From assembly GCA_025200525.1 (NCBI GenBank), contig CM045768.1, positions 45,789,022-45,853,021 on the forward strand: 64,000 nucleotides of DNA, given 5' to 3'. Every line of letters begins with the position of its first letter. The stretch's first letter is position 1. This document shows, piece after piece, positions 25,153 through 38,579 of the stretch. The notes beneath the pieces are model-generated. The model saw nothing but the letters and a program-made list of their open reading frames with translations, did not search any database and had not been told where the DNA came from. Made by a program: the position numbers and the translations under genes. The stretch comes from Camellia lanceoleosa (taxonomy: Eukaryota > Streptophyta > Magnoliopsida > Ericales > Theaceae).

Positions 25153-26041
25153 ATGGAGGGGAATGTGGGTCATATGTCTAGCTTCAATGGAAGCAATTGG
25201 GTAACTTGGAAAATTAAAATGGAGGACCTATTATTTTGTAAAGACTTGTATGGACCCATTGAGGGTGATAGTGGCAGACCTGCTGATATGAAAGATGATG
25301 AGTGGAAGAGGCTTAATCGAAAAGCCGTTGGTGTTATCCGTCAATGGATTGATGACAGTGTGTTTCATCATGTTGCCACTGAGACTTCGGCACATGATTT
25401 ATGGAAAAAATTAGAGAGTCTTTATGATAGAAAATCAGCCACAAATAAAGTTTTTCTGTTTCGTAAGTTGGTTAATTTAAAATATAAAGAGGGCAGCCCT
25501 ATTCCGAAACATCTGAATGAAATAAAGAGTATTGTTACCCAACTTGCTTCTATGAAAATTATTTTTGATGATGAGTTGCAGGCTTTGATGCTACTTAGTT
25601 CTTTGCCCGAAAGTTGGAAGACTTTGGTTGTAACAGTTAGTAATTCGGCACCCGATGGAGTTGTCACAATGGGCCAAGTCACTAGTAGCTTGTTGAATGA
25701 AGAAACTAGAAGAAAATCAGCCGGTTCCTCTCATTCGGAAGCATTTGTTGTGAGAGGCCGAAGCAAAACAAGAGGGAGGAGTAAGACTTCTCATGGTCGT
25801 GATCAAAGCCGTGACAAGTCAAGAGATGGTTCTTTTTCAAAGAAAGACGTTGAGTGTTATTATTGCCGTGAGAAAGGGCACATGAAGCGGGAATGCCGAA
25901 AGCTTAAGAATAAGGAGAAAATGCGTGACAAAAGTGTAGATAAGAAGCAAGAAGACACAACGGCAGTTACTACCGATGATCTCATGGTCGTTTGTGAAAA
26001 TGATTGTATCAATTTTGTGGGCCAAGAGAGCAGTTGGGTAA
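25153..26041 (+). pseudogene. Copia gag, cut at the start of protease
   Basis: The frame is open from ATG 25153. It contains a UBN2-type gag domain (FNGSNWVTWKIKMEDLL, LWKKLESLYD), a basic SR/RGR stretch, and the CCHC knuckle CYYCREKGHMKREC at ~25855-25896. The reading ends at SSWV, just where a protease active site would follow, because foreign DNA starting TGTAGACACC begins at 26042. Confidence 0.9.
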
Positions 26042-29000
26042 TGTAGACACCCCATTTTTGACCGTCCTCAAGACTTGGACGTCGCCGTTGGAACACTCGG
26101 TGATTATCCACGTTTGTGTTCGTTTGGAGCTCCCGGAGTTCTCGGCTGCGCGCACCTTGCCTCAGGACCTCCGAACTCGACCGTTTGTGTTTGGTTTTGC
26201 ACCAAACACTTGTGTTTTGCCTTGGAAGGGCAGGGAATGCTTTGTGAGGCATCCCCACACACCACCGGCTGGGGGTGGAAGCCACCGGCTGGCTAGAGTT
26301 GTCATCGGCACTTTATTGTGCCGGTCGGCACTTTTGTGCGGTCGGCACTAAATTTTGTCAAAATGACATTTTATGCCGCGGACCGTGCACTTGCTTTCCG
26401 AGATATTTTCGCATTGTGCAGTAATTGTCTTCCCTCCATACACGTATGGAGGGATGAGCTTGCTTAGTGGCTAGGCTTGTACGCTTTTGGCCTAGAAGAG
26501 GGAAACCTCTTCCCTTTGCTCAAGGGTTGGCTTCTTAAGAGACTTAACCATTGTTAGAGAGAGCCAAGGTCTGGTTTTAGGTTAGAATAGTTGTATCTAT
26601 CCTATCTCTCTCTTTCCTTGCTTGTTTAGTACACTAGGTGCTTTAGTTCACACTATTGCACTAAAACACCTAGTGTCCCACCTTCTCCTTGCAACTGAGG
26701 TTCTAAGGGCTGGTTCTTGGAGTTCTTGACTGATTTTGAGCTCAAGGAAGCATCAACCACAACCTTTGTGAAGGGGATCATCAAGGGTAAGAAACTAACT
26801 TTATTTACCCCATTTTTGCATTCCATTTTTACCTAGTTTAAAACAGTTTTTGTGCTTAGTGATTAACACATAAAATCTCTGTTTTTAAGTCCTCTTTATT
26901 GTTCATTAAGAGTGTTGTAAGGTTTGGGGAAGTTTGCCCCCCCTTTAGGCTTTGAAAAGGCCCCATTTTGTGCTATTTTGGAGAGATCCGAGATTTTGGT
27001 GATAGGATCTCTTCACCACTGAAATCTTGAGGGATTTCAGTGGTGAAGAGCATGCCTTGAAGTCTCAAGAAGGAGAGGGCCACCCCCTCTCCTTGATGCC
27101 CTTGAAAAGGACAAATTTTGCTTCCTTAAGGAGCTTCATGTTTGAGTGTGTGTTGAGCATGTTTGGCTTGTTTTCCATGCTTATATTACTATGATATAAC
27201 ATGTTTTCAAATTGGTTTTGGTCTCCTATGCATGCTTAACATAGTTGCCTTGTAATGCCTCTTATTGCCTTAACATGTCTAGGAAGTGTGTCCCTATTTC
27301 TAGCATGTTTTAGACTTGAGTTTGTGAAGCTTGTATGCTTATTTTGCCATGGTTTAGCTCTGTCCATGGTCGTTTGAGTCAATCTTGACATGCTTTGTAT
27401 AGCCCCTTTGTATTGTAGCTTGTATGCTTCAAGTATGTGCATGTGTAGGATGCATTGCTCCATGTTTCCAAGGGTTTGGAACCCTCTTACATGCTATTTC
27501 AGACCTTATAATGTGCTTGTATCCTTGCCTTAGTGGTCTTGTTAATGCTTTAGGAGCATGTGTTGTATGCCCTTGTTTTGACTTCAATGCACGCTTTGAT
27601 TTAATGACTCTTAGATGCCATCTAAGTAGCCATTTGGCTTTGTTTTGACATGCTAGAAATCTGTTTTGGGTCGATCAATGCATGCCATAATTGCTTTGTC
27701 TTGGTTTGGTTCAAACCCCATTGACTAGCCTTAAGCCAGGCCATTTGCATGCTTTGTTTGGCATGCTTCATTGCATGATTTGGCATCATGTTTAACTTAA
27801 ATTTCAGAGCTTTAAGTGCATACTATTTGCCCATGTTTGGCCTCTTTAAGTGTGCATGAGAGTTGCTTTTGTATGCCTAAGTCTTGAGCCTTAACACTTG
27901 CATGTGTGTGTGTGCATTTGGTCTCATTTTCTAGGCACTTTGGCCACTGATTTTAGGCCCATTTTGAGTTGCCTAATTCATGTATAAGTCCATCCCTCTT
28001 GTGGTTTGCATGCTTGCATTATATGCTTGTTTGTATACTTGCATAGACACATGACATTGTATATCTTGCATGCCTAGATGACATGCTTAGGTTTGCACCA
28101 CATTGACATGCATGCCAAGCCTCTTGAAGTGAGTTTGATAGAGGTTTGGCACCCTTTTGTGCCTATATGTTTTGAATGCATTTGAAAGTGAAGTTGCACT
28201 CTTAGTTCTTAGGGCCATCATGCATGGAAATGCGCGATTGGTGGTCCAGGAATCGAGGCACATGCCCTCTTGAGTCCACAGCACGATGTGGGATGTGTTT
28301 GGTGCATATATGCTTTGAATTACATTGCCATGCATAGTTTGTCCTCTCGTCTTTGTGAGTTGCGTGATCATTTGTGCATTTTTGTGCCGACCGCGCTCAT
28401 TCCCAAATGATGGAACAATTCAAAGGCCGATGGCCAAATCCTTCAGCCGGTGGAAATTCTGTGCAGCCGGTGATGATCTCCAGTACCAAAGAAAGTGTTT
28501 CTAGGACTTTGGTAATTTTCAGAGTTGGATAGCAGAAGAAACAGAGGCATACTTGCATGGTAGTGCGATTCCGAAGGAAGTCCCAAGGCAATGCCCTCAT
28601 CCCGAGGCATTCAATGCTTAATTAGATTAATTATTTAATTTAATTAATTTAGTTGATTTGTAATTTTAATTAGCTAGTTTAGTTAATTATTTATTCGTCT
28701 CAGATATTATTTGGTCCCTCCGAGCGAGGGCGCAATTGTAATAAGTGTGTGTGAGTGGGTGTATGTCTTCCAATCCCCATTTCTTTCTCCCTTTTATTTA
28801 CCCGCTTATGTTGGTAGATTAGGGCACATTTAAATTAGCATACCTTATGCAATGCATGTGTGCATTCATGCATTTGTTTACATGCACCGGGCTCGGTACA
28901 TCATACAAACTGCATCGCAATTTTCAATTCCAAATTGAATACGTGCTACTCATGATTTCGCATGCCATGTCTAGGGTTAGCCGAGCCTACTCTAGATTGC

Positions 29001-29716
29001 ATCTATACCTGTGTTGCATTAGCCACTTAACATGAACTAGGTCATGCATGTTTGCTAACCGGGTTTTTGTTTTTGGCACGGAGTACGATGTAAGTATTTT
29101 ATGCTTTAGCATACCACATGCGTGTGAATGTTAACATGATAGTATGCCTGCCATGCGGCTAGATGCTTATGTGATATTACTGTTTGAATGCCTGTGGGTG
29201 GAGGTTGGATTACCTGAGTTGGAACGACTCATTGAAATCCGTATTTTAGCCTACTTGCGAGTAGCAAAATCTGACACGTTTTTCGAGGTAAAACGGATAT
29301 GCAATGTTTATTTCCAAATTAGGCAATCTAGTCTATACTTGTTTGCTGCGCGCATAACATAGTAATTCTAGGCTAATAACTGGGATAAGAGCATGTAATG
29401 TTTTCAAAAACGGATATCACGGTTAGTAGAGGCCGGTCTTCGGACCGGGCGAAAGGGGGTGCTCATAGCTGACCTTCCCCGATCGTACCCAAGCTCCCGA
29501 GCCAAGTCAACTTTGGTGATGATTTTATGGCCTTGACCGAGTCGTGGTTTCCTAAATTTCCCAAAAATAAAATATTTAGGTGGCGACTCAGACCGCAAAG
29601 CACCCATGTTTGGCACTACTTTTCAAAAATGCTTTTCAAACGATTTGCGGATTTGGACTCTTTGGTTCAGATTTAGAACCGACACAAAATCGAGTCCGAA
29701 TCAGAAGCGAGGTCCC
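26042..29716 (+). repeat. Tat LTR, copy A
   Basis: It starts TGTAGACACCCC. The end is set just before TGGCGACTTCACTGGGA (~29730), which resembles the Tat/Ogre primer-binding site. It carries the GTGCCG-N2-CGGCAC module at 26318-26331, an 18-bp hairpin at 27009-27050, CCCTCCGAGCGAGGG near 28716-28730 and long CATGC-rich DNA. The TATA position reads CCTAGAAGAG, mutated relative to copy B. Open frames inside it are chance. The exact 3' border is uncertain by ~20 bp. Confidence 0.75.
27009..27050 (+). ncRNA. Perfect hairpin in the Tat LTR (copy A)
   Basis: CTCTTCACCACTGAAATC (27009-27026), loop TTGAGG, then its exact reverse complement (27033-27050). The same hairpin is at 41952-41993 in copy B. 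A diverged LTR at 61036-61073 keeps the stem with a paired change. Likely an RNA structure in the LTR transcript; function unknown. Confidence 0.6.
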
Positions 29717-30730
29717 CAGACGTTCGCTGGCGACTTCACTGGGATTTTAGAGAGCTTGACTCGAACTCGTGATATCTGTTTTGACTACACTTATGTGTTT
29801 CTTTGCATTGCATGTGCATTGGTGCGCCTAGGACACCGTGTTGGCCATCTGCTATTCTGAAGCGGTTTCTTTGGAGGCTTGTCTTGTCAAGGCATGTCCA
29901 TAAGGTCGACGGTTGGGCTCTGCAAGATGTAGAACACAAACCCGGTTTCTGGGGCACCCTTGGCCATTCGACCTAGTGCATATTCGGATCCATAGTGACC
30001 ATTCCAAATTAGGACAGGTTGCTTACCCGATATAGGTTGTTTGAAACCGCTGCGTGCGTAGTGAAATCCTAGCTCCTGACAAAATAGGACAGGGAAACCC
30101 TACCCCCAACATAGGGGTGTTTTGGCTCTCTTTTACATGCTATGTGCTTTTAGAGTGTATCTCTACAGGGAATGCATATATCAGTTTGCAAAATTTGGGT
30201 ATCGAACTGAGGGCACCGATGTCGATGTTTGAGAATCGATTATATCTGCGGTATCGATTGATTTGGGGCGTTGATTTTGGGGAACAAGTGTTGATAGTAG
30301 AGTGCGATTGTTCGACTACACCCGTGTTTGATCTGTTTGAAATCTTTGCTTGTTTTCCGTTTCATTTAGAGATTGAGAGAGTTAAGTCGTAACGACTAGT
30401 ATCTTCTCCTTCTTTGGCGGACCGAACATGATGCGTAACTCAGAAGAAATTGTGGTCATAATGACGCCTTGAGTCAAGGAACCACCCCACAAGACGAGGC
30501 TACCGTTGACATGCACCCGCCTAGGTCGCCTTGCACACCAATCTGGACCCTCGGTTCTATCAGGCTCATGAGCCCACTACCTTCGAGTTAATGGGGATGA
30601 TAGGCGATCTCCAGGTCCGTGGCAGATCTCGCCACGGAATGTCAACCTCGCCACGGTTGCACCGTATCTTTGAAATTCGAACCCGAGGCCCCGACATCGG
30701 GACGGATTGTGATCGAGCTCAATCACGGAG
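29717..30730 (+). other. Tat leader and 5' gag remnant, copy A
   Basis: Primer-binding-site-like TGGCGACTTCACTGGGA, then a leader. From ~30430, a broken gag N-terminus parallels the better preserved copy at 45430-45729, with many small indels. Confidence 0.55.
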
Positions 30731-31354
30731 ATGACCTCCACCCACAACAGTGATGTACCAGTACCAACCCAAACCTCTCACCAGGCTGAGGCCAGAGGCA
30801 AAGACAAAGTGAAGGTGGATGCCGACCCGAGGCAAAAACTGCTGTGGGCAGTCCAGGCTTTGAAAGCCGAGGGAATGAGCAAACAGCAGGTATCCGCGAT
30901 TGTAACCAAAATTGTGGATGATGTTTTCCCCACTCTACCCGAGGGTAGTCCAAGTCGGTCAGAAAATCGGGACAGGCCCCGCCATGCCAGAATAGCTCCT
31001 CTCACTCCCAATCCTGCACCGGGAAAAGATCAGAAATCCAAGCTACCGCCGATCCGATCGTCGAGCAAGAATACTCGAAATTCAAGTACCGCGAGGTGCA
31101 GGGTCTTCCATCCTCTTTACATGCCTTTGTCTAGGGCACTTCTGATCTTGACCAAAAAGGAGCATCTTACACCCCTCGATCCTAGGCCACTCCCCAAACC
31201 CCTTCCAGCAGGCCATGATGCCACTCAGTACTGTGCGTACCATCAACAGTCTGGCCATGCTACCGACAATTGTTTCCGCCTTCGGCATGAAGTGCAGGAT
31301 TTGATTGATAACAAGGTCATCCTCCCGCCTACCTCGGCCAAATCAGTCCTCTGA
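30731..31354 (+). pseudogene. Tat-type gag remnant, copy A
   Basis: 207 codons of the distal gag. It contains ALKAEGMSKQQVSAIVTKIVDD, then MPLSRALLILTKKEHLTPLDPRPLP, then CAYHQQSGHATDNCFRLRH, the conserved Cys/His block of Tat/Ogre gag, then QDLIDNKVI. The central capsid part is missing compared with typical gag. Here the Cys/His block is intact, whereas copy B reads DQAYHQ at that spot. Confidence 0.7.
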
Positions 31355-34300
31355 GTTCTTGGATTGTGAGGACACAGAATCTGAGGACACCGATACTGCG
31401 AGTATGTAATTGGGATTCAACCGCCTGCGGGCAATATCTGGTACATTTTTGGATATGGCGTTTGGCGCGCATTTTTGAGCACCCGCCGATGCTAGTTTTG
31501 TAAAACCTGACTTGGGTGTCGAGTCCGTCTTTTGATTTGTCTTGAGTCTGTCTCATTGTTTTGAGTCAGTCCTTTTGTTTAAGGGTCTGTCTAATTGTAA
31601 TGAGTCAGTCCCTCTTATATAGAATACCAGGTGGCTTCGGGGTTGTTGCCTCAAGCACCGTTTTGTTTTGTAATTACTTCTTTTGCTTTCTCTTTGGGTC
31701 TGCCTCTGCTGGAGCCAATTTACATCCGGGGAAATCTGAACGAAACAGCCGTGGCTACCGTGTTTCCATATTTATTGATCATGTTGGGCTAGTTGTGCCA
31801 GAGAATTCGAATGGGGTGACAGTGCATTCCACCTGCTCTTTTGTGCCTTAAAAAATCATTGCAATGACCTGAGTTTTTCAAAACCCTTTTGAACACTGCG
31901 GTGAAAACAAAGAGGAAGGAATTCCTTGGGATTTGCAAAAATTTGATCGATTGAGAGAAAGAGAGGCATGCTAAGCCCTTAATGATTCAAATCATCTTTG
32001 GTCGGCGTAGTCTTGAGAAGGACCTGGTTTTAATCGGTGGTTCCACCTTTATCTTCGGCACGAGCGATTCGTCGCCTCCTTAAAAACTTTCAAAAACAAA
32101 ATGTTTTGCGCAGTCCTGCGAAGACCTGTGTGGAATCGCTCTTGAGATTGCGCAACTTAGGATCGCTCTCAGTCTCGAGACTCGACCCTTCATTTTCCAA
32201 ACCTTGGACCGGCATCCAGAATTTAGTTATTAATGCAAGGCCTGTGAAGCCAGACTCGAAGCAGCCCTCGATCAAGAGGCACCGAAATCCGAGCAAAAGA
32301 TTAGACTTCACCAAAAGAAGTTTGCAAAGCAACCATGATGGAATCTCTGCGAAAGCTTTGCAACCGTCATTCTCCCGGAAAAGGGGAGGCGTCAATCTCA
32401 AAACCATTTGGCATGGATTTGTTATACTTTTATCCTTTGAGAGGCTCGCTGGGTCGAAAACCCGGAAGGGCGGTCCAGGCAAAAGTTAGAGCAAAAGAAA
32501 AAAAAAAAGAAAAAAGAAAAAAAAAATATATATATATAGCGAAAGAAATAAAAAAAGAAATGCAAAAGAAAAGAAAAAGAATGAAGAAGAAGAATATAGC
32601 TCGCAAGGTCGAAAACCCGCATTGGGCGCCTTGGCAAAAGTTAGAGCATAAAAAGGAGAGGTTAAATACCCGAGTGTACCCTCACCGGAACTACGTAAGG
32701 CTTGATTCCCATGATTGGGATACGTAGGCAACTTCATCTTGAAGTCCAGCCCTTAACGCTTTCATAGCGTCTCAGTCCATGTAATGGTTTTGATCACTGT
32801 GCCTTCTTAGAATCGATATCTCGGTTTACCGGAGTTACGTGGTCAACTTCCTCCTGAAACCCAGCCACCAACGCTTTCAAGGTGACTGTGTCCATATATT
32901 GTTTGTGGCCGTCTTCATCCTCTCCGTGCCCGAGAGCCTGGTCGAGATCAATCGTTGACGAGCATGCTGCGGCATTGTCCAAACAAGGGGCAACTTTCCG
33001 TTGCCTCGCATTGCCATAAAGATTGCCCTGAGTTGCCGCCTAAACTAGGGGCAACTTTCCGTTGCCATGCGCCCCTTCAAGCAAGAGGCAATTTTCCAAA
33101 TTGCCTCCGATCCGAGGTTGCGATCTCGAGGGTAGGTTACGTGCTTGTCGAGCATTGACCGTTTGCGAAAATAGTTTTGAAAATTTTTACTAAGGTTGAC
33201 TATTTTCTGAAAACAATTCCATTTTCAAAATTGGGCCATGTTTGGACCCAAAAGAAAAACTTTCGATGCTTGCAACTGACTTGCATGATTTTGAAATCAA
33301 AATTGCCCAAGCACGCTAATCTGGCGTTCATTTTGATCAAAACTGTTTTAGAAAGAAAACAAAGAATGGTCAGAGTAATGAACTAGGGGCACAGTCGAGT
33401 CAGGTGTTCTGTCTCTTCCTTGTCATCAATGCACTCGCCAGAAAGGCACCCTATTTACCAGAAGGAATAGCCATGAGCTAGTCAGATTTGCACGAATCCC
33501 CCGCTTTCTATCCATCTATCAACCACCCAGGAGAGGGATATAAAATGAGAGAATAAAGAATAGAGAGGTGTGAGTTGAGAGAAAAGTGAGAAAAGGGTTT
33601 TTAGAGAAAAAAAAACCGAGCCTGAAGGGCCGAGCGACGTGAGAATCACACAAATCAGAAAGGGTGGGAAACTTGCCCAGAAGAATTGGCTCCTCAAGGT
33701 CTTTTGTTTTCAAACACGTCCGTGTCGTGTCTTTTGGTTTGTTAGTCCCAACTTAGTTTTGAGTCTTTTCCGAGTATGTCTCGTTGTGTTTAGGTCGTGA
33801 GCCTTTTACTTTCTGTACTTGAGTTCTCCGACGGTGTCCAGTTGTAGGTTCGATACCCAGGTTAAAAGCCTCTCTTTACCTCAAAATCGTCTGTGCTCAG
33901 AATGCCATGCCATTCTCCACATCCATGCGAGATAAGAGAAGAAATGGAAAATTTGGGACATCCGAGTGTGTTTCAATTTCAGTCAGTTCCGCCTGCCGTG
34001 ATCCGGCTTGTCAGATTGGGCTGTTTGTTCAAAGTTTGCTGTGTGTAGAATAAACCAAATACTGAGTTGTGAGCTGTGTGCAGAATGATCCCCAGCAGAA
34101 TGCGGGCTATTTGCCAAGTTTGAGCAGTGATTTGTCTGGGTTGCTTGCTGTTAGTTGGTTGGTTATCCGAGTATTACAGTGCAAATGCTCCATTTTCAGA
34201 CAACAAATCAAATTTCATTTACATTGAGGTGTAATATGATGCAATGCAGTGCAAAGTAGGAGATATGTAAACATAACACTTTTCAGATAAAAAGTTTGTT

Positions 34301-34458
34301 TTATATAATCTCTTTCAAAGTACAAACTTTTGAAGAAAGCAAAAACACACTGTGGCGATACGCATAGTACTCTATCTACCAAAAAAGAAAGAAAAGTACA
34401 AGAAATAAAAGAAAAAGCGACAAAAATCATCATCATCGGTAGGCATCATGCCTAAGGG
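31355..34458. other. Tat internal non-coding region
   Basis: No intact gene. To ~31880 it parallels 46449-46918. After that come degenerate, TE-typical phrases: two GGTCGAAAACCCGS...GGCAAAAGTTAGAGCA segments (~32452 and ~32608), an A-rich run (32493-32580), and CCGGARYTACGTRRG words near 32690 and 32830. A GATATAAAATG TATA-like site at ~33537 on + is followed by purine-rich DNA. No protease or RT motifs are found. Confidence 0.55.
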
Positions 34459-34730
34459 TCATCCTCGCCCTCTTAGGCGAAGCACAAAAGCATCGTCGGA
34501 GTCACTATCGGGCAGAGCCCGAGCTATCCCGGCCTCCTGCGAATGACTCCGTCCCGCCTCACTCACCATCTCCTCGGCTGGAGCTCGTGGCTGCTCCCAC
34601 GTGACCACGTCCTCCTCTAGTACGAGGGAAGATCTGCCATGCCGAGTAGAGAGGGAGGCCACTGAGCAGCGCCATCGGAGGGATCGAAAGGAGGTGAAAA
34701 AATATAAAGAGCAAACAAATCGAAAAGCGA

Positions 34731-34945
34731 AGCGGTTTATCAAGATAGAATGCGATGTATGAGTACGAGTGTGAATGCCGTGAGCGGTTTATCGATATAG
34801 AATGCACGATGTATGAGTACATGTGTGAATGCGTGAGCGGTTTATCAAGATAGAATGCGGTGTATGAAATCTGGCGTGTGAATGCCGTGAGCGATTTATC
34901 GATGCAAGATGCGATGTATTATCTGATGTATGAAAGCCGTGGCGA
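34731..34945. repeat. ~53-bp minisatellite in an antisense-gene intron
   Basis: AGCGRTTTATC starts at 34731, 34783, 34836 and 34890 (spacing 52-54 bp), each followed by ATAGAATGCGATGTATGAG-like sequence. Confidence 0.8.
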
Positions 34946-36914
34946 TTCATCGATTCTTGTGCGATATAGCAGTTGTGCAAAACAGTATGATTTGAGGCGT
35001 GGTCGATAGAACATACGGTAGGTAAGAAGCCAAAAGCGTCGAGAGTCATTGCAACATCCCCATCGAGGAGGCATTCACTCCACGGTCGACGGGTATACTC
35101 GGAGGAAGCCTGCAAAAGTATTAAATACGTCAGTATTCTGTGGAATGTCTGAATGAACTGAAATGAAATAACAATGCAAGATGCAAAAATAAAGTAATAC
35201 ATACCGGTGGCAAGTCAGGAATACCGGCCAACTCATGGCCAGCCGGAGGAGGAGCAAACGGGATCTGGTAGGTCTCCCCGCTCTGCCCCCTGTAAGTCAA
35301 CATGGTAGGCAGAGCGGGCCAGCCTGTCCCTCGTCCCCTCTGCACGCCCCTCCTACCGCGGGCTCGAGCCCTCTGCGACGACCCCACTCCTGCTCCTGCC
35401 TCTGCTCATTGGATCGGCTCGGGATCCCTGCTCAAAGGGCATCAAGAAGGTGGACGTACTCAGTGTCGCCCTCGCCTGTCGGCATCTACATCCACGCCCA
35501 CCAAGGTGTAGTCCTCCATCTCGCTGAAACTGTGCCCTCGGTCTCCCTCATGCGCTCGGGAGGATGGATCGGTACTTTCTGCTCCGGCAATCCTAGGGTG
35601 CAGCGTGTAAACGCTCACCAGTACCGGGCCCGATGCAGGGCCCTCCAGAGAATCCGAGCGCGAGGTCTCGATGGCACCAAAGATACCGATCCCGTATCAC
35701 CGGTGGTAGTGGAGCCCACTACCGGTGACTGAAATGAAATCTGATTGATTATCTCGATATAGAAATGTACGGAAAGCAAAGCTTAAGCGGACGGTAAGTA
35801 AAACATACCTCGGTGGGGGTGATGGTGACGAAGAAACGGCGGAAGAAGCTAAAGGTGACACGGGGCCCCCGGACGCATCGCCCGTCGTAACGGCGAGAGA
35901 AGGGGCGACGAGAGGGTCTCCGTCTCGACCGCTCTAGTCTGGGGAAGTAGGCGTACACCACGGTACCAAAAGCAGACGTCGATATGATTATCGAAAAGCG
36001 AATCTGAGAATAAAGCGAAATAGCGAGCCGTTGTGTTGTGCGATTATATTGAGCGAGTGTACAGTCTGAGCGATGTCTGATCGAGATAAAGAAATATGTG
36101 TGTGCGTGTAATACGATTATCTGATCGATATAAAGTAGAAATATGTGTGTCCGTGGAGTACGATATCTGAACTACAATGTGTGCGATGTCTGAGAATCTG
36201 AAAGTCTGAGCGAAATGTAAGCGAGAGGAGAAGACGTACCTCCGGGCTCTTGATAGCCTCCTAGCGGTATCCTTGCCCACGAGAGACCGAGCTCATATAA
36301 CCGTAAGGGTGGCCAAAGCCGCACCTCCCGATCATACCGCACAATCCTCTCGGCGTCCACCAAAGCGGCGGCAGAGAACCTTGTGTTCGCCCGGTCGGCA
36401 AGCAGGGTGGTCCCGGCAAAAACATGAGAAGCGCGTGCATATCTCTCGGCCTCTGGGTCATCGTGCATCCACCATAGTGCACTTTTCAGCCCGAACCTCG
36501 AACCAGGAACCTGGGACGAACCTGGGCGAACAAGTGGCGGCGCCTCGAAAACAAGTGAACTGGCGGCAATCCACTCATCCATATTCAGATCGAAGGGATC
36601 GGATCACCCCCACCCGATCGGTGAGCATCGAGAAGTCGTGGGGGTCATCGTCATGTCCCGATCGTGATAGATGAAAAGAATCGGTGGTGTCCACCACCTC
36701 TCGCCAGAGCGGCAAGAAGAGGTCGGCAAGCGAGCCCGGAGAGTCCCTGCGAAGGTACAAAGCGGCCCGATCCACAATGCGGACTTGGCGTCGAGCAGCT
36801 CGGCGTTCCAATCATGACGATAACGTTCCCATACCCGCGGAGTATATGGGAGTCTCCATAGTCAAGAAATTGCAAAGCCATATGAAGACATGCACGATCG
36901 GCATATCTGGTATG

Positions 36915-37335
36915 CGTGCAGATTTTTAAAATTCAAACAAAAACCGGGTGCCGGTGTGCTTACAGTGAACTACGATATGCGATGCGTCAGTATGTTTTAG
37001 ATGCTCCAGTGTAAACTTGGTGCATATATGCACATTTTTCAGATTCAAACAGAAACCGGGTGCCGGTGTGTTTTCAGTGAACTACAATATATGATGCGTC
37101 AGTATATTTTTGAATGGTGCAGTGTAAATATGGTGCACGTATGTACGTGTCTCAGATGCAAGCAAATGTCAGGTTTCAGCATACCAGTAGGTGGGCTACG
37201 GCCTGTGATATGTCAGTGCTCCTATGAGGATCAGTGTAAACAACGTCTGATGTGTTCGTGTGTTTGTGTAGTTTTGTGCAAAACTAGCATGCGTGCGAGT
37301 TTTCAGATTCAAATAAGCACCGGGTGTCGGCGAAT
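36915..37335. repeat. ~118-bp minisatellite in antisense-gene intron 1
   Basis: Phrases ATTCAAACARAAACCGGGTG, TGCGTCAGTATRTTTT and CAGTGTAAAYWTGGTGCA recur at ~118-bp spacing, two good copies and one or two degenerate ones. Confidence 0.7.
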
Positions 37336-38097
37336 TGGCAATATAGTGTGTGCCGTGTTTGGGTGAGTCAGGCTAGTGCAGTGTGTGTGCATGTGCGTCG
37401 GTCCTAAACAGGTGTCAGTTATGAGTTTGTCTACAATCAACTACAGTACAGTACATCAGAACTAAGCAGTTAATGGGTTCAGTTAGCTATGGCAGTTGAC
37501 AGGAAATCCTACATTGCGGAAAATGAAAGACAAGAATGTTACCTCGGCGGCGCCAGAAGACAAGTGGGAGGCCGGCTCGCGCAGCAAAAGCTCCGGGTCC
37601 AAAGCCCTGTCAAAGCCGCGGAAATGGCGAAGTCCATCGGGTGGTAGCACGTGGATGGCCGGGCGATAGGTCGCCGGATCGAATGGGCGCTCGCTCAACG
37701 GGAGGAGCTCGACCCCGGGGTCCATCTCATGGTCCGGGGGAGTCCCGACATGTGGAACATCGTCTGCCATGGGTAATGGTGGTGAAAAATGACCGGAAGA
37801 TGAAAACCGGGGTGGAATACGAAAAGTCAAGTTGGGAGGTCAACCCCGAGAGGGTCGGAAGGGTCGGAATGTGAAAAGACACGAGAATGAAGAGAAAATC
37901 GAGGGAACAAGTCGAAAAGGCAAAAATAGCAAAAATGCACCAAAAGCGAAGTTTCGTTCGATTCGAAAATGTCCAAAAGCGAAGAATATCGCGAATCCGA
38001 CGAGAAAATGGGCGTGAAGCAGAGAAATCGTGAAAAATCGAAAGGAAAACACTCTAGAGAGAGAGAGGAGGGGTTTTCGGCGGCTTGAAGTGTGGAA

Positions 38098-38290
38098 AAT
38101 AGGGTTTAAAACCCTATTTTATAAAGCCCGGAGTGAAATGGCAGTTCTGCCCCCGATCAGGCATTTTCTGCCGGTCGGCACCTTTTTGTGCCGGTCGGCA
38201 CTATTTTGTGCCGATAGATGAGTTTATGCAGCCGGTGGTAGCCGGTGACTACCCCGCCCAGCCGGTGGTTCTCCCAAGGATGTTTTTAGG
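38098..38290 (-). promoter_or_regulatory. Promoter of the antisense gene, with the LTR-type inverted-repeat module
   Basis: Reading -: CACCGGCTGGG, then CACCGGCT twice, ATCGGCAC, GTGCCGACCGGCAC, a near copy (TGCCGACCGGCA), then TTTATAAAATAGGG (TATA, ~38125) and AAACCCTA (~38105). The ATG is 330 bp further on. The same ordered elements lie upstream of the LTR TATA box on + (41210-41285). Confidence 0.6.
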
Positions 38291-38579
38291 CAAATTGAAG
38301 GGTCTTGGGTCTCCATAGATCAATAAAGTACAAGAAAATGCATCCCCGATGCTCAACCGGCCTCCGTTTTGACTTCGGACCGTCTCTACTGTGCGTAACG
38401 CTCAAATTCAAGCAAAGATTGTATCCTTTTGTATCCTTTTGTCGTTTATAGAGATTCAAAAGTTGCCCCGTGTGCGTCACGCGCATCCATCACATTGTTC
38501 GGCGCATCGTATCGCGCCATCTTGCACGTCCCTTGCGACTTGCGCCGTTTTGCATTGTCGTATGGCATGCGTGTCATAC

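Larger units (their letters stand above)
34459..37770 (-). pseudogene. Antisense spliced gene inside the Tat unit (possible plant-mobile-domain-type ORF)
   Basis: On -, it starts at ATG 37770 (MADDVPHVGTPPDHE...HVLPPDGLRHFRG) and exon 1 ends at a GAG|GTAACA donor near 37541. Further exon-like segments lie at ~36930-36245, ~35960-35810, ~35730-35215, ~35110-35035 and ~34730-34459. Most end in usable GT donors, and the last ends DDAFVLRLRGRG-stop. Several frameshifts and stops break it. Antisense extra ORFs, some related to the plant mobile domain, are known in Tat elements; the PLRG-like DGLRHFRG phrase and the position suggest that, but I am not sure of the family. Introns hold their own minisatellites. 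Confidence 0.45.

Noticed and set aside
26042..29716. Many 60-110-codon ORFs on both strands in the Tat LTRs
   Set aside because: They recur only because the LTR recurs, shift frame between copies, and match no domain.
32335..32727. Lysine-rich ORF (KKEKRKKKYIYIAKE)
   Set aside because: It is a translation of an A-rich low-complexity run (32493-32580).
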